Positions 1 to 6,205 of a stretch of DNA of 13,123 bases are shown piece by piece. Origin of the DNA: a candidate division WOR-3 bacterium. Lineage in GTDB: Bacteria; SDB-A. The notes under the pieces were generated by a model that saw only the letters and a list, made by a program, of their open reading frames with translations, searched no databases and was not told where the DNA came from. The stretch spans positions 1-13,123 of the forward strand of contig JAFGON010000102.1 of the NCBI GenBank assembly GCA_016926475.1, in the 5' to 3' direction. A program made the translations under genes and the position numbers. The first letter of the stretch is position 1; each line of letters starts with the position of its first letter.

Positions 1-159
1 GGCAGAAACGTAAAAAATCTCTACACCGGAGAATTCAGCCAAGGTAGCAATTCATTCTCCTGGGATTACAGGTCTGACGGAATCACTTCGGGCAATTACA
101 TAATGCTGCTGACAGTTCCGGGAAAGACTCTATCGGAGAAGTTCTCGATACTGAACTAA
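1..159 (+). CDS. C-terminal end of a secreted/surface protein with FlgD-Ig / sorting-type domain (5' truncated)
   Basis: The window opens inside an ORF read in frame 1 that ends at TAA 157-159, so only the last 52 residues are visible. The fragment begins GRNVKNLYTGEF, continues with NSFSWDYRSDG and SGNYIMLLTVPG, and ends KFSILN. This is the pattern of FlgD Ig-like domains and of the C-terminal domains used as sorting tags in type IX-like secretion (G+xVrtL, xWDgrd, sGxYxxxL, then a short basic or hydrophobic tail). Such domains usually cap long exported enzymes or adhesins. What the rest of the protein does cannot be told from here. A strong hairpin follows the stop, so this is the last gene of its transcript. 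Recognition is by pattern only and no search was run. Confidence 0.75.
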   Translation, partial: GRNVKNLYTGEFSQGSNSFSWDYRSDGITSGNYIMLLTVPGKTLSEKFSILN

Positions 160-189
160 AATTGATGAATTGATTGCAATTCATTTTCG

Positions 190-216
190 GGAAGGGGGAA
201 AATACTTCCCCCTTTC
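190..216 (+). terminator. Intrinsic-type terminator after the left-edge gene
   Basis: A near-perfect hairpin lies 30 bases after the stop at 159. The arms are 190-200 and 206-216, with core GGGGG against CCCCC, a five-base loop AATAC, and one G-T pair. The bases after it are only modestly T-rich. Placement and stem strength fit a transcription terminator for the gene ending at 159. Confidence 0.7.
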
Positions 217-219
217 TAT

Positions 220-243
220 AAGAAATATGTACACATATTTCTT
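220..243. repeat. Perfect 10-bp inverted repeat with TACA loop
   Basis: Arms AAGAAATATG (220-229) and CATATTTCTT (234-243) are exact reverse complements around TACA. It sits four bases after the terminator-like hairpin 190-216 and about 150 bases before the -10 box of the next gene. It could be a second terminator, an RNA-processing hairpin or a symmetric operator. The A/T-rich stem makes a regulator site as plausible as a terminator. Confidence 0.55.
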
Positions 244-393
244 TGTGCACGGATAGAGCTGTGTTTTATTCCGCTTAGTGTTAAAAATTCCAATGTTTAT
301 ATTACGATTTCTTCGTTTAATAATTTATTCATAAAATTTTATATTTATTTATTCGGTTTTTTATTCACAGCGAATTTTGATTTGAAATTAATG

Positions 394-399
394 TATAAT
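394..399 (+). promoter_or_regulatory. Consensus -10 box before the first barrel gene
   Basis: TATAAT occurs at 394-399, preceded by TG, 29 bases before the ATG at 429, with a good ribosome site (GGAGGG, 417-422) between them. No convincing -35 hexamer is seen at 16-18 bases. The rest of the 160-428 gap is A/T-rich and holds the two hairpins at 190-216 and 220-243. No other gene was seen in it. Confidence 0.5.
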
Positions 400-428
400 T
401 TCTGATGTTATAAACCGGAGGGATTTGA

Positions 429-1049
429 ATGAAAAAATTCATTATCTCGATTTTCTTTATATTCTTGATATCTCTACCCTCATATTCATCGAGCAGATGG
501 AGTATGGAAATAACAGGAGGCAGGGATTTAGTCTTCTCCAACACTATCTCCAAAAACTGGGATCACGGCTGGTCCGTAAGTCTGGGGTTTCTCTATAAAA
601 TACACCCCCAACTCAAACTCACCTTTGGAGTAGGATACCACTATTTCAAGTTACATATCGTGAATTGGGGCGCCGGAGGATGGCCAACAAGCCTGGTCCT
701 CGACAGACTTGAGGGCAATGACACGAGGATGTACGATTTTTCATTTGGTTTTAACTCCTACAATTCTGTAAATTTGTCAGGTATATATGCGTCTGCAAGA
801 AGCGGAATCTGTTACGTTGAATACGGCAGAATAGACGAATACACATATTTTTTCTGGGAACCTGACGTCATTTACAAAAACATCTCATATGGGACGAATG
901 AATTAAGACCTTTCATTTCCATGTCACTGGGTTATGACATGAAAATCACATCACGTTTACACTTGAAAATCGAAGGCGGTATGATGACTGCATTCAAACG
1001 CGAATGCTCATTCATTCCCGCTAAAATCGCCTTCGAATATATGTTTTAG
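429..1049 (+). CDS. Small outer-membrane beta-barrel-like protein with signal peptide
   Basis: A 206-residue protein. The start ATG is well supported by GGAGGG six bases upstream. Residues 1-20 form a classic Sec signal (MKK, then a hydrophobic stretch rich in I/F/L, then a small-residue region SYSSS). The mature part is rich in alternating aromatic and polar residues and glycine (for example YHYFKLHIV, DMKITSRLHLKIEGGMM) and ends with an aromatic residue (EYMF), as in outer-membrane barrels. The size would fit roughly 8 strands (inference). It has no cysteine pair or catalytic motif that I recognise. It is not in an obvious functional operon: the next gene begins 77 bases later without a clear terminator between. 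It resembles the protein at 11469-12032 in type, not in evident sequence. The function is unknown; a porin-like or structural envelope role is only inferred. Confidence 0.72.
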   Translation: MKKFIISIFFIFLISLPSYSSSRWSMEITGGRDLVFSNTISKNWDHGWSVSLGFLYKIHPQLKLTFGVGYHYFKLHIVNWGAGGWPTSLVLDRLEGNDTRMYDFSFGFNSYNSVNLSGIYASARSGICYVEYGRIDEYTYFFWEPDVIYKNISYGTNELRPFISMSLGYDMKITSRLHLKIEGGMMTAFKRECSFIPAKIAFEYMF

Positions 1050-1126
1050 TTACTGATTAAAAAGTAAAAGTATCTCTTTTCCTGCTCATCTTTTTAGGGT
1101 TAAAATCCCAGAATATTGGAAAAAAA

Positions 1127-1570
1127 ATGGAAGTTGTTTTCAAAGACATAGACCAAAACAATTTTTTCGATTGCATGGACTTGGAAGTAAGAAACGACCA
1201 GCCCTACGTCGCTTCCAATTCCTTTTCTGTCGCGGAGTCAAAAATATTTCCGGAATGGACGACAAAAGCAGTTTACCACGAAGAAGAAATGGTCGGGTTC
1301 GTCATGTATACACTCGATTTCGACGACGGAGAACTCTACTTGTGCAGGTTCATGATAGACAAAAACCATCAGGGCAAGGGTTTCGGAGTAGCGACCCTCG
1401 ACCTTCTTAAAAAAATCGCTCTCGAAACCGACGGGATCGGGAAAATAGTTTTAAGCACAAGCCCTAAAAATTTAAACGGAATAAGGATTTACGAAAAATA
1501 CGGATTCCGGGACACCGGAGTCATTGAAGACGGAGAGGAAGTTTTCGAACTGGTTTTAAACAAAAAGTGA
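1127..1570 (+). CDS. GNAT N-acetyltransferase, Blt/PaiA-like (spermine/spermidine acetyltransferase type)
   Basis: A 147-residue GNAT-fold protein expected to transfer an acetyl group from acetyl-CoA to an amine in the cytoplasm. The acetyl-CoA-binding motif A is seen as HQGKGFG (81-87), preceded by the strand LCRFMID (72-78). The C-terminal motif B region NLNGIRIYEKYGF (115-127) is also clear. The N-terminal part ending in GFVMYTLDFDDGELYLCRF closely recalls the Bacillus BltD family that acetylates polyamines, so a polyamine substrate is plausible; this is family memory, not a search. Length is usual. The ATG has only a poor, A-rich ribosome site. A cupin gene follows after 12 bases, which suggests one transcript. 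Confidence 0.85.
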   Translation: MEVVFKDIDQNNFFDCMDLEVRNDQPYVASNSFSVAESKIFPEWTTKAVYHEEEMVGFVMYTLDFDDGELYLCRFMIDKNHQGKGFGVATLDLLKKIALETDGIGKIVLSTSPKNLNGIRIYEKYGFRDTGVIEDGEEVFELVLNKK

Positions 1571-1582
1571 GGAGGTGCGGGT

Positions 1583-1936
1583 ATGGGAAAAAACATTCCT
1601 TTTCAGGTCATCGACTGGTCAGAAATCCCGAAAACAGAGCATTTAGGGGAAAAAGGCCTTGGATACTGGCAGACCCTTCAGTATGAAGGTCTTAGAGTCA
1701 GAATCGTCGAATATCTGCCGGGTTATCTTGCCTATCATTGGTGCAAAAAAGGGCATATAGTTAATTGCCTTGAAGGAGATTTTGTCAGCGAGCAAACTGA
1801 TGGTTCAAAATTTGATCTCACTAAAGGCATGACGTATATAGTATCTGACGATGTCAGTTCTCATCGTTCCAAAACAGAAAACGGCGTAAAACTTTTGATA
1901 ATCGACGGGGATTTTTTAAAGTTTATTCCCGATTAA
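1583..1936 (+). CDS. DHCW-motif-type cupin-fold protein
   Basis: A 117-residue single-domain beta-barrel (cupin) protein. The start is fixed by a near-perfect ribosome site (GAGGAGGT, ending at 1576) six bases before ATG 1583. The sequence keeps the family pattern: NIPFQVIDW at the N-terminus, YWQTLQYEGLRVRIVEY (28-44), the motif region HWCKKGHI (52-59), CLEGDF, KGMTYIVSD (81-89) and SSHRS (92-96). His52, Cys54, His58 and His94 are candidate metal ligands (inference). The residue before HWC is Tyr51, where I recall Asp in relatives. The biochemical function of the family is not established. The gap to the acetyltransferase is 12 bases, so the two are probably co-transcribed and may act in one detoxification or small-molecule step. 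Confidence 0.83.
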   Translation: MGKNIPFQVIDWSEIPKTEHLGEKGLGYWQTLQYEGLRVRIVEYLPGYLAYHWCKKGHIVNCLEGDFVSEQTDGSKFDLTKGMTYIVSDDVSSHRSKTENGVKLLIIDGDFLKFIPD

Positions 1937-1996
1937 CCCGTCAATAATAGGGTTGAAATCAAGGTTTAAATCATTAAATTACAAAGAGGTGTCGCA

Positions 1997-2875
1997 ATGA
2001 AGACAGCTTTTATTCTTGCATTTTTGTCAGTTTTCATGTTTTTAACATTGTATTCTCAACAAAACGACGGCCAACCACCCGAGAATTATTTTATGAGTCA
2101 AAATACTCCGTCAGACGTACCAGAAATTTTCGCGGCTGGAATAGTTTCAACGGATGCTCACGAGTTTTCATTATGCGTATCCCCGGACGGTAAAGAAATA
2201 TACTTTACAAGAAGGCTCAAAGAGACAAATCAAACCGTCATAATGTTCAGCAGATTATCCGACAGTGGTTGGACAGCGCCGGAAATAACGTCTTTTTCCG
2301 AACAGTTCACGTTTGAAGCGATGATCACCCCGGACAACAGCAAGCTTTATTACCATGTCGGCAGAACCGTCGAAGGAGCGCTTCACATGTACACAATGTA
2401 TGTCGAAAGAGAATCCGACGGATGGAGTGAGCCCATAGAAGCAGGCGAACAGTTCAATCCGGACAAAACAATGTATATCTCATCAACCCTGGACGGGACG
2501 ATTTACACGACAGACATATCAGGAGGTATGGGTAACGAATTCATCGGCGTGATCAAACCGGTGAATGGTGGTTACTCTGTGTTGGAAAGGTTAAGCGCAA
2601 GGTTCAATTCGGAAATGACGTGCCAATACCCCTGGGTATCACCCGATGGAAAATACCTGCTGTTTTCAACCCCTGATTTCGACAAACCGATGAACAGCAC
2701 GATGTTCATTTCGTATTCAGATGAAAACGGAATTTGGAGCGAACCGAAATTGATAGACCTGGGAATGAGGGCTAGTCAACCCTTTGTATCATACGACGGT
2801 AAATACCTCTTCTTTTCATCCGGCGAACCAGGCAAAGGAGATATTTACTGGGTTTCGACAGAAATACTGAATTAA
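1997..2875 (+). CDS. Exported WD40-like (PD40/TolB-type) beta-propeller protein
   Basis: A 292-residue protein with an N-terminal signal (MKT, then the hydrophobic stretch 4-18, then LYSQQ) and no lipobox cysteine, so a periplasmic or secreted location is likely. Five PD40-style blades are visible: SPDGKEIYFTRR (62-73), TPDNSKLYYHVG (111-122), STLDGTIYTTD (163-173), SPDGKYLLFST (215-225) and SYDGKYLFFSSG (265-276). They alternate with GWxxPE / GWSEP / WSEPK turns typical of the same family. PD40 propellers usually bind peptides, glycans or partner proteins and do not catalyse. The ribosome site GAGGTG lies just before ATG 1997. The gap to the cupin is 60 bases without a terminator. The partner is unknown. 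Confidence 0.85.
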   Translation: MKTAFILAFLSVFMFLTLYSQQNDGQPPENYFMSQNTPSDVPEIFAAGIVSTDAHEFSLCVSPDGKEIYFTRRLKETNQTVIMFSRLSDSGWTAPEITSFSEQFTFEAMITPDNSKLYYHVGRTVEGALHMYTMYVERESDGWSEPIEAGEQFNPDKTMYISSTLDGTIYTTDISGGMGNEFIGVIKPVNGGYSVLERLSARFNSEMTCQYPWVSPDGKYLLFSTPDFDKPMNSTMFISYSDENGIWSEPKLIDLGMRASQPFVSYDGKYLFFSSGEPGKGDIYWVSTEILN

Positions 2876-2903
2876 CTGCAAACTCATCGGGAGCGGATAA
2901 AAA

Positions 2904-3701
2904 TTGAAAATTGACCTCGGAAAACCCATAGCATACGGTAGGACAGCCGAAATCTACCGGAGGCAGGACCGCTGGGTTTTAAAGCTGTTCTACGGCTGGT
3001 TTGACATCGAAAACATTGAACACGAAGCCGCGGTCTCCAGAGCCGTCAAAAAAACTGGGTTAGACATTCCCTATACCGGAGACATAATCCAAGTCAACGG
3101 AAGAAACGGACTGATCAACAGCAGAGTCGTCGGCAGGCCAGTATCGGAATTGATCATGCAGAGACCCTTGAATTTTATCCGCTACACAAAGCGCGTTGCA
3201 GAGCTTCAGTTTAAAACCCACGGGATTAAACCCGTTTCCGGATTGCCGTCACAGCGGAAAAACCTTTTGCACAGAATATCTGAATCCCCTGATTTGCCGG
3301 AAAATCTCAAATCAGAAGCTCTTTTGACCCTCGATTCGCTCCCGGAGGGTGACAGGTTGTGTCACGGAAATTTCCACCCCGGAAATATCCTTTCTACTGT
3401 CAACGGAGAGGTGATAATCGACTGGATCGACGCGACCAAGGGAAATCCTCTTGACGACCTCGCGAGGACAAGCGTCATAGCCCTGGGAGAAGCAGACACC
3501 GCACAGCGGGGTTTTAAAATGGCTCTGACTAAATTGTTTCATAAAAAATACATCGAACATTATTTCAACCTCAGCCCCGGCGGAGAAGACGAGTACAGGC
3601 GATGGCTGCCTGTCATTGCCTGCGCTAGACTTAGGGAGGGTATCCCCGAGATAAGGGATTGGCTCATAGACTTCGCTGAAAAAACGATACGAGATATATA
3701 A
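2904..3701 (+). CDS. APH-fold (aminoglycoside phosphotransferase-like) kinase homologue, HGD motif reads HGN
   Basis: A 265-residue protein with the protein-kinase-like APH fold. N-lobe: YGRTAEIYR (11-19), VLKLF with the ATP-site Lys27, and HEAAVSRA with Glu42. C-lobe: Brenner-type motif CHGNFHPGNIL (153-163) and the metal-binding DWIDATKGNPLDDLAR (173-188). In active members the first motif is HGD and its Asp is the catalytic base; here codon 156 is AAT, Asn. The second-lobe Asn161 and Asp173 are kept, so ATP/Mg binding may survive while phosphotransfer is in doubt. The start is TTG at 2904 with GGGAGC about nine bases upstream; no better start precedes KIDLGK. The gene lies 28 bases after the propeller gene and ends just before a convergent operon. 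The substrate is unknown and there is no reason to call it a resistance gene. Confidence 0.83.
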   Translation: MKIDLGKPIAYGRTAEIYRRQDRWVLKLFYGWFDIENIEHEAAVSRAVKKTGLDIPYTGDIIQVNGRNGLINSRVVGRPVSELIMQRPLNFIRYTKRVAELQFKTHGIKPVSGLPSQRKNLLHRISESPDLPENLKSEALLTLDSLPEGDRLCHGNFHPGNILSTVNGEVIIDWIDATKGNPLDDLARTSVIALGEADTAQRGFKMALTKLFHKKYIEHYFNLSPGGEDEYRRWLPVIACARLREGIPEIRDWLIDFAEKTIRDI

Positions 3702-3751
3702 AAATTCGGAGCTTTAAGTTTCCCTGCTATAAAGGTGATTTAGGGGTAATG

Positions 3752-4234
3752 TCACTTTCTGCGTAAAAAAACGCCGTACGGCAATATACATGGGATTCGT
3801 TTTCTGTAATTAAAGTACTCCTCACCGAATCTATCCACCAGGTACGCCTCTTCCTTCCTGACTAAAAATATCAGAATCACGTACATGAAAAAAGGTGCCG
3901 TAAGTGCCAGCAAACTGTTTACCGTTAAGGCTATGCCGGGGACGATGAAAACTATCCATGATCCGTAAAGCGGATGCCTGCAAAACCCGAACACGCCAGT
4001 TGTGACCAGCTCGTCAGCTTTGTAGGCTTTCGTAACAGCTCTAACAGAAGCGGCAAAAAAAGCAAGCCCGACAAGGACGAAGACTGAACCCGTAGCCAGC
4101 AGATACTGGTAATGAACCAGACTTATCTCGAAAATGGGGCGCAAAAACCGGCTTAATACAATAGAAGTCATGCCGTATACAATAGAAAATACCGCGAAAG
4201 AAGGGCCTACTCCCCATCTGCTGATTCTTTTCAA
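3752..4234 (-). CDS. Isoprenylcysteine/phospholipid methyltransferase-like integral membrane protein
   Basis: A 160-residue membrane protein of the ICMT/PEMT superfamily, expected to methylate a membrane-embedded or thiol substrate using SAM. Hydrophobic helices lie at about 11-29, 46-66, 92-112 and 113-125. The conserved C-terminal signature is present: TTGVFGFCRHPLYGSW (78-93), RKEEAYL (126-132), FGEEYFNY (136-143) and RIPCILP. The start is TTG (codon 4232-4234), chosen because a perfect GGAGG lies at 4239-4243 on the minus strand, about four bases upstream, and no ATG is nearby. It follows the soluble methyltransferase gene by 12 bases, so the two form an operon. The true substrate in bacteria is usually unknown. 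Confidence 0.82.
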   Translation of the reverse strand: MKRISRWGVGPSFAVFSIVYGMTSIVLSRFLRPIFEISLVHYQYLLATGSVFVLVGLAFFAASVRAVTKAYKADELVTTGVFGFCRHPLYGSWIVFIVPGIALTVNSLLALTAPFFMYVILIFLVRKEEAYLVDRFGEEYFNYRKRIPCILPYGVFLRRK

Positions 4235-4246
4235 TATGCCTCCAAA

Positions 4247-4993
4247 TTATTTGACCAGAGAATAGATGATGAAATTGGGCACCCTCACCTCATCGCTGAG
4301 TTCTGGCCAAACCTTCAATTGCTCTTCATCTACCGTAGGTTCAATTATCCTGGCCAGGGTAAACCCGGTCATGATGAAGCTGTTGACGTAGCTGGAGAGA
4401 GTTCTGTGGAAATTCGTGAAATCTACACCGAGCATTTTCCAGCGCCTTTCGCTTTCGTCGAAATAATTGTCCAATACCACGTGGGCTTTCTCTTTTTCAG
4501 AATTTACGTGCCACCTTCCGACTGCCGACCTCATAGGGTGAAGGTTTGCGACTAAGAAGCGCCCTCCGCTTCTGAGAATCCTGTAGACCTCTTTGTTGTT
4601 CTTCCTGAAGTCGATGAGGTCGCACTGGTTCAGGTACGAGACGGCGACGTCGAAAGTTTCATCTTCTATAAAGTCAAGTCTCTGAACGTCAGCTACCCTG
4701 TACTCCACGTTCAGATATTTGACTTCATTTGCAGCATTTATCATAGGTTCGCAAGAATCTAATCCGAGGACGTATTTAGCTCCGGCTTCTGACAATATCC
4801 TGCAGAAACGACCCTCGCCACAGCCGCAGTCCAGTATTTTCATGCCCTTTACTTCCCTGCATTCCTGTATCATGGGTTTGTCTAGAAGTCCTTTTCTCGT
4901 CGGGTTTCTGCCCTCTCTCGATTCTTTTATCCACGGGGAAGACAGCTCTTCCCATTCGAGTTTATACCTGGAATAATTCATAATTTCAGACAA
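4247..4993 (-). CDS. Class I SAM-dependent methyltransferase
   Basis: A 248-residue soluble methyltransferase. Motif I ILDCGCGEGRF (53-63) is followed by LGLDSCEPMI with the acidic Asp79 expected to hold the SAM ribose. ADVQRLDF (101-108) and FDVAVSY (114-120) correspond to motifs II and III, and ILRSGGRFLVANLHP (139-153) to the post-motif strand. The C-terminal 90 residues hold the variable substrate cap. The start is uncertain: TTG at 4991-4993 has an AAAGG site about five bases upstream, whereas ATG (4979-4981, residue 5) has no well-spaced site, so the TTG is preferred. It is the first gene of a two-gene minus-strand operon with the membrane methyltransferase-like gene. The substrate is not deducible. 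Confidence 0.86.
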   Translation of the reverse strand: MSEIMNYSRYKLEWEELSSPWIKESREGRNPTRKGLLDKPMIQECREVKGMKILDCGCGEGRFCRILSEAGAKYVLGLDSCEPMINAANEVKYLNVEYRVADVQRLDFIEDETFDVAVSYLNQCDLIDFRKNNKEVYRILRSGGRFLVANLHPMRSAVGRWHVNSEKEKAHVVLDNYFDESERRWKMLGVDFTNFHRTLSSYVNSFIMTGFTLARIIEPTVDEEQLKVWPELSDEVRVPNFIIYSLVK

Positions 4994-5047
4994 CCCTGCC
5001 TTTCATTGATAAAACCTTAATGCATTTCTTTGGACTGTTTTTTACAC

Positions 5048-5088
5048 GTCAAATTCCGTCAAAACAAGCATAAAATTCAAAGTTGAAT
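5048..5088. promoter_or_regulatory. Repeat and palindrome in the divergent intergenic region
   Basis: Between the divergent genes starting at 4993 and 5235 lie two direct copies of CGTCAAA (5048-5054 and 5058-5064), ten bases apart, that is one helical turn. A perfect palindrome follows, with arms ATTCAA (5075-5080) and TTGAAT (5083-5088) around AG. Read on the minus strand the repeats give TTGACG twice, which resembles a -35 element, but no good -10 lies 16-18 bases downstream. Regulator binding is a guess from geometry. Confidence 0.3.
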
Positions 5089-5156
5089 GATTTTTCTGAA
5101 CAAAAAAATAATCCTCGAATAGTATTAAAAGACAGGTGTTTGGTCTGCAACACAAT

Positions 5157-5185
5157 GTGGCAAGAAAAATCATTAGCTGTATAAT
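5157..5185 (+). promoter_or_regulatory. Sigma70-like promoter for the flavodoxin operon
   Basis: A -35-like GTGGCA (5157-5162) and a perfect -10 TATAAT (5180-5185), preceded by TG, are separated by 17 bases. Predicted transcription would begin near 5192, giving a leader of about 43 bases before ATG 5235 with ribosome site GGGAG at 5225-5229. Confidence 0.6.
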
Positions 5186-5234
5186 ATAAAAGCTTCGTCG
5201 CTGTCAAAGACCAAAAATTTACCAGGGAGTAATA

Positions 5235-5720
5235 ATGCCCAAAGTTCTTGTCGTGTATTACAGCCAGACCGGCAACACCGAAAAAATGACCTGTTTCATC
5301 GCCGAAGGGCTGAAAAGCGGCAGCGCTGAAGCGGATGTCAGGAGAGTTGAAGATGTTTCAACCCAACAACTTGTCAAATACGACGGTATAATTGTAGGTT
5401 CACCCGTCTACTACGGCTCGATGGTCGCTCCTGTAAAAAAGATGTTCGACGACTCAATAGCTATTCACGGCAAATTAGACGGCAAGGTCGGAGCGGCGTT
5501 TTCATCGAGCGCCAACATAGCCGGAGGAAACGAAACCGCCATCGCCGACATCATAAACGCCATGCTCATACACGGGATGGTAATCCAGGGCGACCCGAAA
5601 GGCGACCATTACGGACCGGTCGCGATAAATATTCCCGACGAGAGAACCCGGAAACAATGTATAAGACTTGGTCAGAGAGTTGCCGGACTTGTTTTAAAAC
5701 TTACAGAAAAGGAGAACTGA
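5235..5720 (+). CDS. Flavodoxin/WrbA-like family protein
   Basis: A 161-residue flavodoxin-fold protein that should bind FMN and move electrons or reduce quinone-type substrates in the cytoplasm. The phosphate-binding loop is clear at the N-terminus: VVYYSQTGNTEKM (6-18). The isoalloxazine-contact loop GSPVYYGSM (55-63) and the stretch AFSSSANIAGGNETA (88-102) match the WrbA / NAD(P)H-quinone-oxidoreductase branch more than classical electron-transfer flavodoxins. Length is a little short of WrbA (about 200 residues). ATG 5235 has GGGAG at good spacing. Its stop overlaps the start of the small membrane protein (TGATG at 5718-5722), so translation of the two is coupled. It has its own promoter. 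Confidence 0.87.
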   Translation: MPKVLVVYYSQTGNTEKMTCFIAEGLKSGSAEADVRRVEDVSTQQLVKYDGIIVGSPVYYGSMVAPVKKMFDDSIAIHGKLDGKVGAAFSSSANIAGGNETAIADIINAMLIHGMVIQGDPKGDHYGPVAINIPDERTRKQCIRLGQRVAGLVLKLTEKEN

Positions 5721-6070
5721 TGCCAGATTTAACCCAGAGCTTTGTCATGATGGTCACTTTGACATGGATTCAATACCTCTTTAAAATCCTCGTCTATTCA
5801 GGAATTTTAATCGCCTGCGCGGTGGGTTGGAAGAAAAAGAAAAATTTTGGGTTTATCTTCATTCTGATTTCAGCTTTGTTGGGTCTTCTCCACCACCTGC
5901 CATCGATTTACTGCAGAGGCTTCTACGCCATAAGAAGGGTCCCTGCGCTTGAGTACGGTCAAAACATGATAAGATGGTCTTATATAGACTATACCGTTCT
6001 TCCCATAGTTTCGATACTTTTGGTAGCAGGCCTCTTCATTCTGGCTTTAAAAAAGAATTCGATCAACTGA
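5720..6070 (+). CDS. Small integral membrane protein coupled to flavodoxin
   Basis: A 116-residue hydrophobic protein with helices at about 16-36, 43-60 and 92-111, a positively charged loop GWKKKKN (36-42), and a basic/aromatic loop (YCRGFYAIRRVP, 64-75). I recognise no family. The ATG at 5720 was chosen over a longer in-frame reading back to 5657 because the AAAGGAGAA ribosome site (5708-5714) lies correctly before it, and the longer version would only read the flavodoxin gene in another frame. The start overlaps the flavodoxin stop by one base, the usual sign of coupled synthesis, so a membrane partner or anchor for the flavodoxin is a reasonable inference. No cysteine or histidine pair suggests a haem or metal site. 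Confidence 0.7.
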   Translation: MPDLTQSFVMMVTLTWIQYLFKILVYSGILIACAVGWKKKKNFGFIFILISALLGLLHHLPSIYCRGFYAIRRVPALEYGQNMIRWSYIDYTVLPIVSILLVAGLFILALKKNSIN

Positions 6071-6205
6071 AATTATTTTTCCGACGCGTTAACAATCTGC
6101 AACGGTATAAGCTCAAATATTCTTTATTATTACCTGAAAATTTGCTATTTTTATAAATTGATTACGAAGACAATAGAAAAACACACCTAAAGGAAAGAAA
6201 ACAAA

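Noticed and set aside
1953-1980. TTGAAA and TAAATT as a promoter for the propeller gene
   Set aside because: The predicted start would fall inside the ribosome site and the -10 matches only four of six bases; read-through from the cupin gene is as likely.
2904-3701. Calling the APH-fold gene an antibiotic-resistance gene
   Set aside because: The fold is shared by many small-molecule kinases, the catalytic Asp is replaced, and nothing nearby suggests a resistance cassette.
3731-3758. Bulged hairpin between the convergent genes, AAAGGTGA pairing with TCACTTT
   Set aside because: Short, bulged, 13-base loop, overlaps the minus-strand stop codon and lacks a T tract; too weak to call a bidirectional terminator.
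5657-5719. Longer N-terminus for the small membrane protein
   Set aside because: It overlaps the flavodoxin gene by more than 60 bases, while AAAGGAGAA precedes ATG 5720 at correct spacing.
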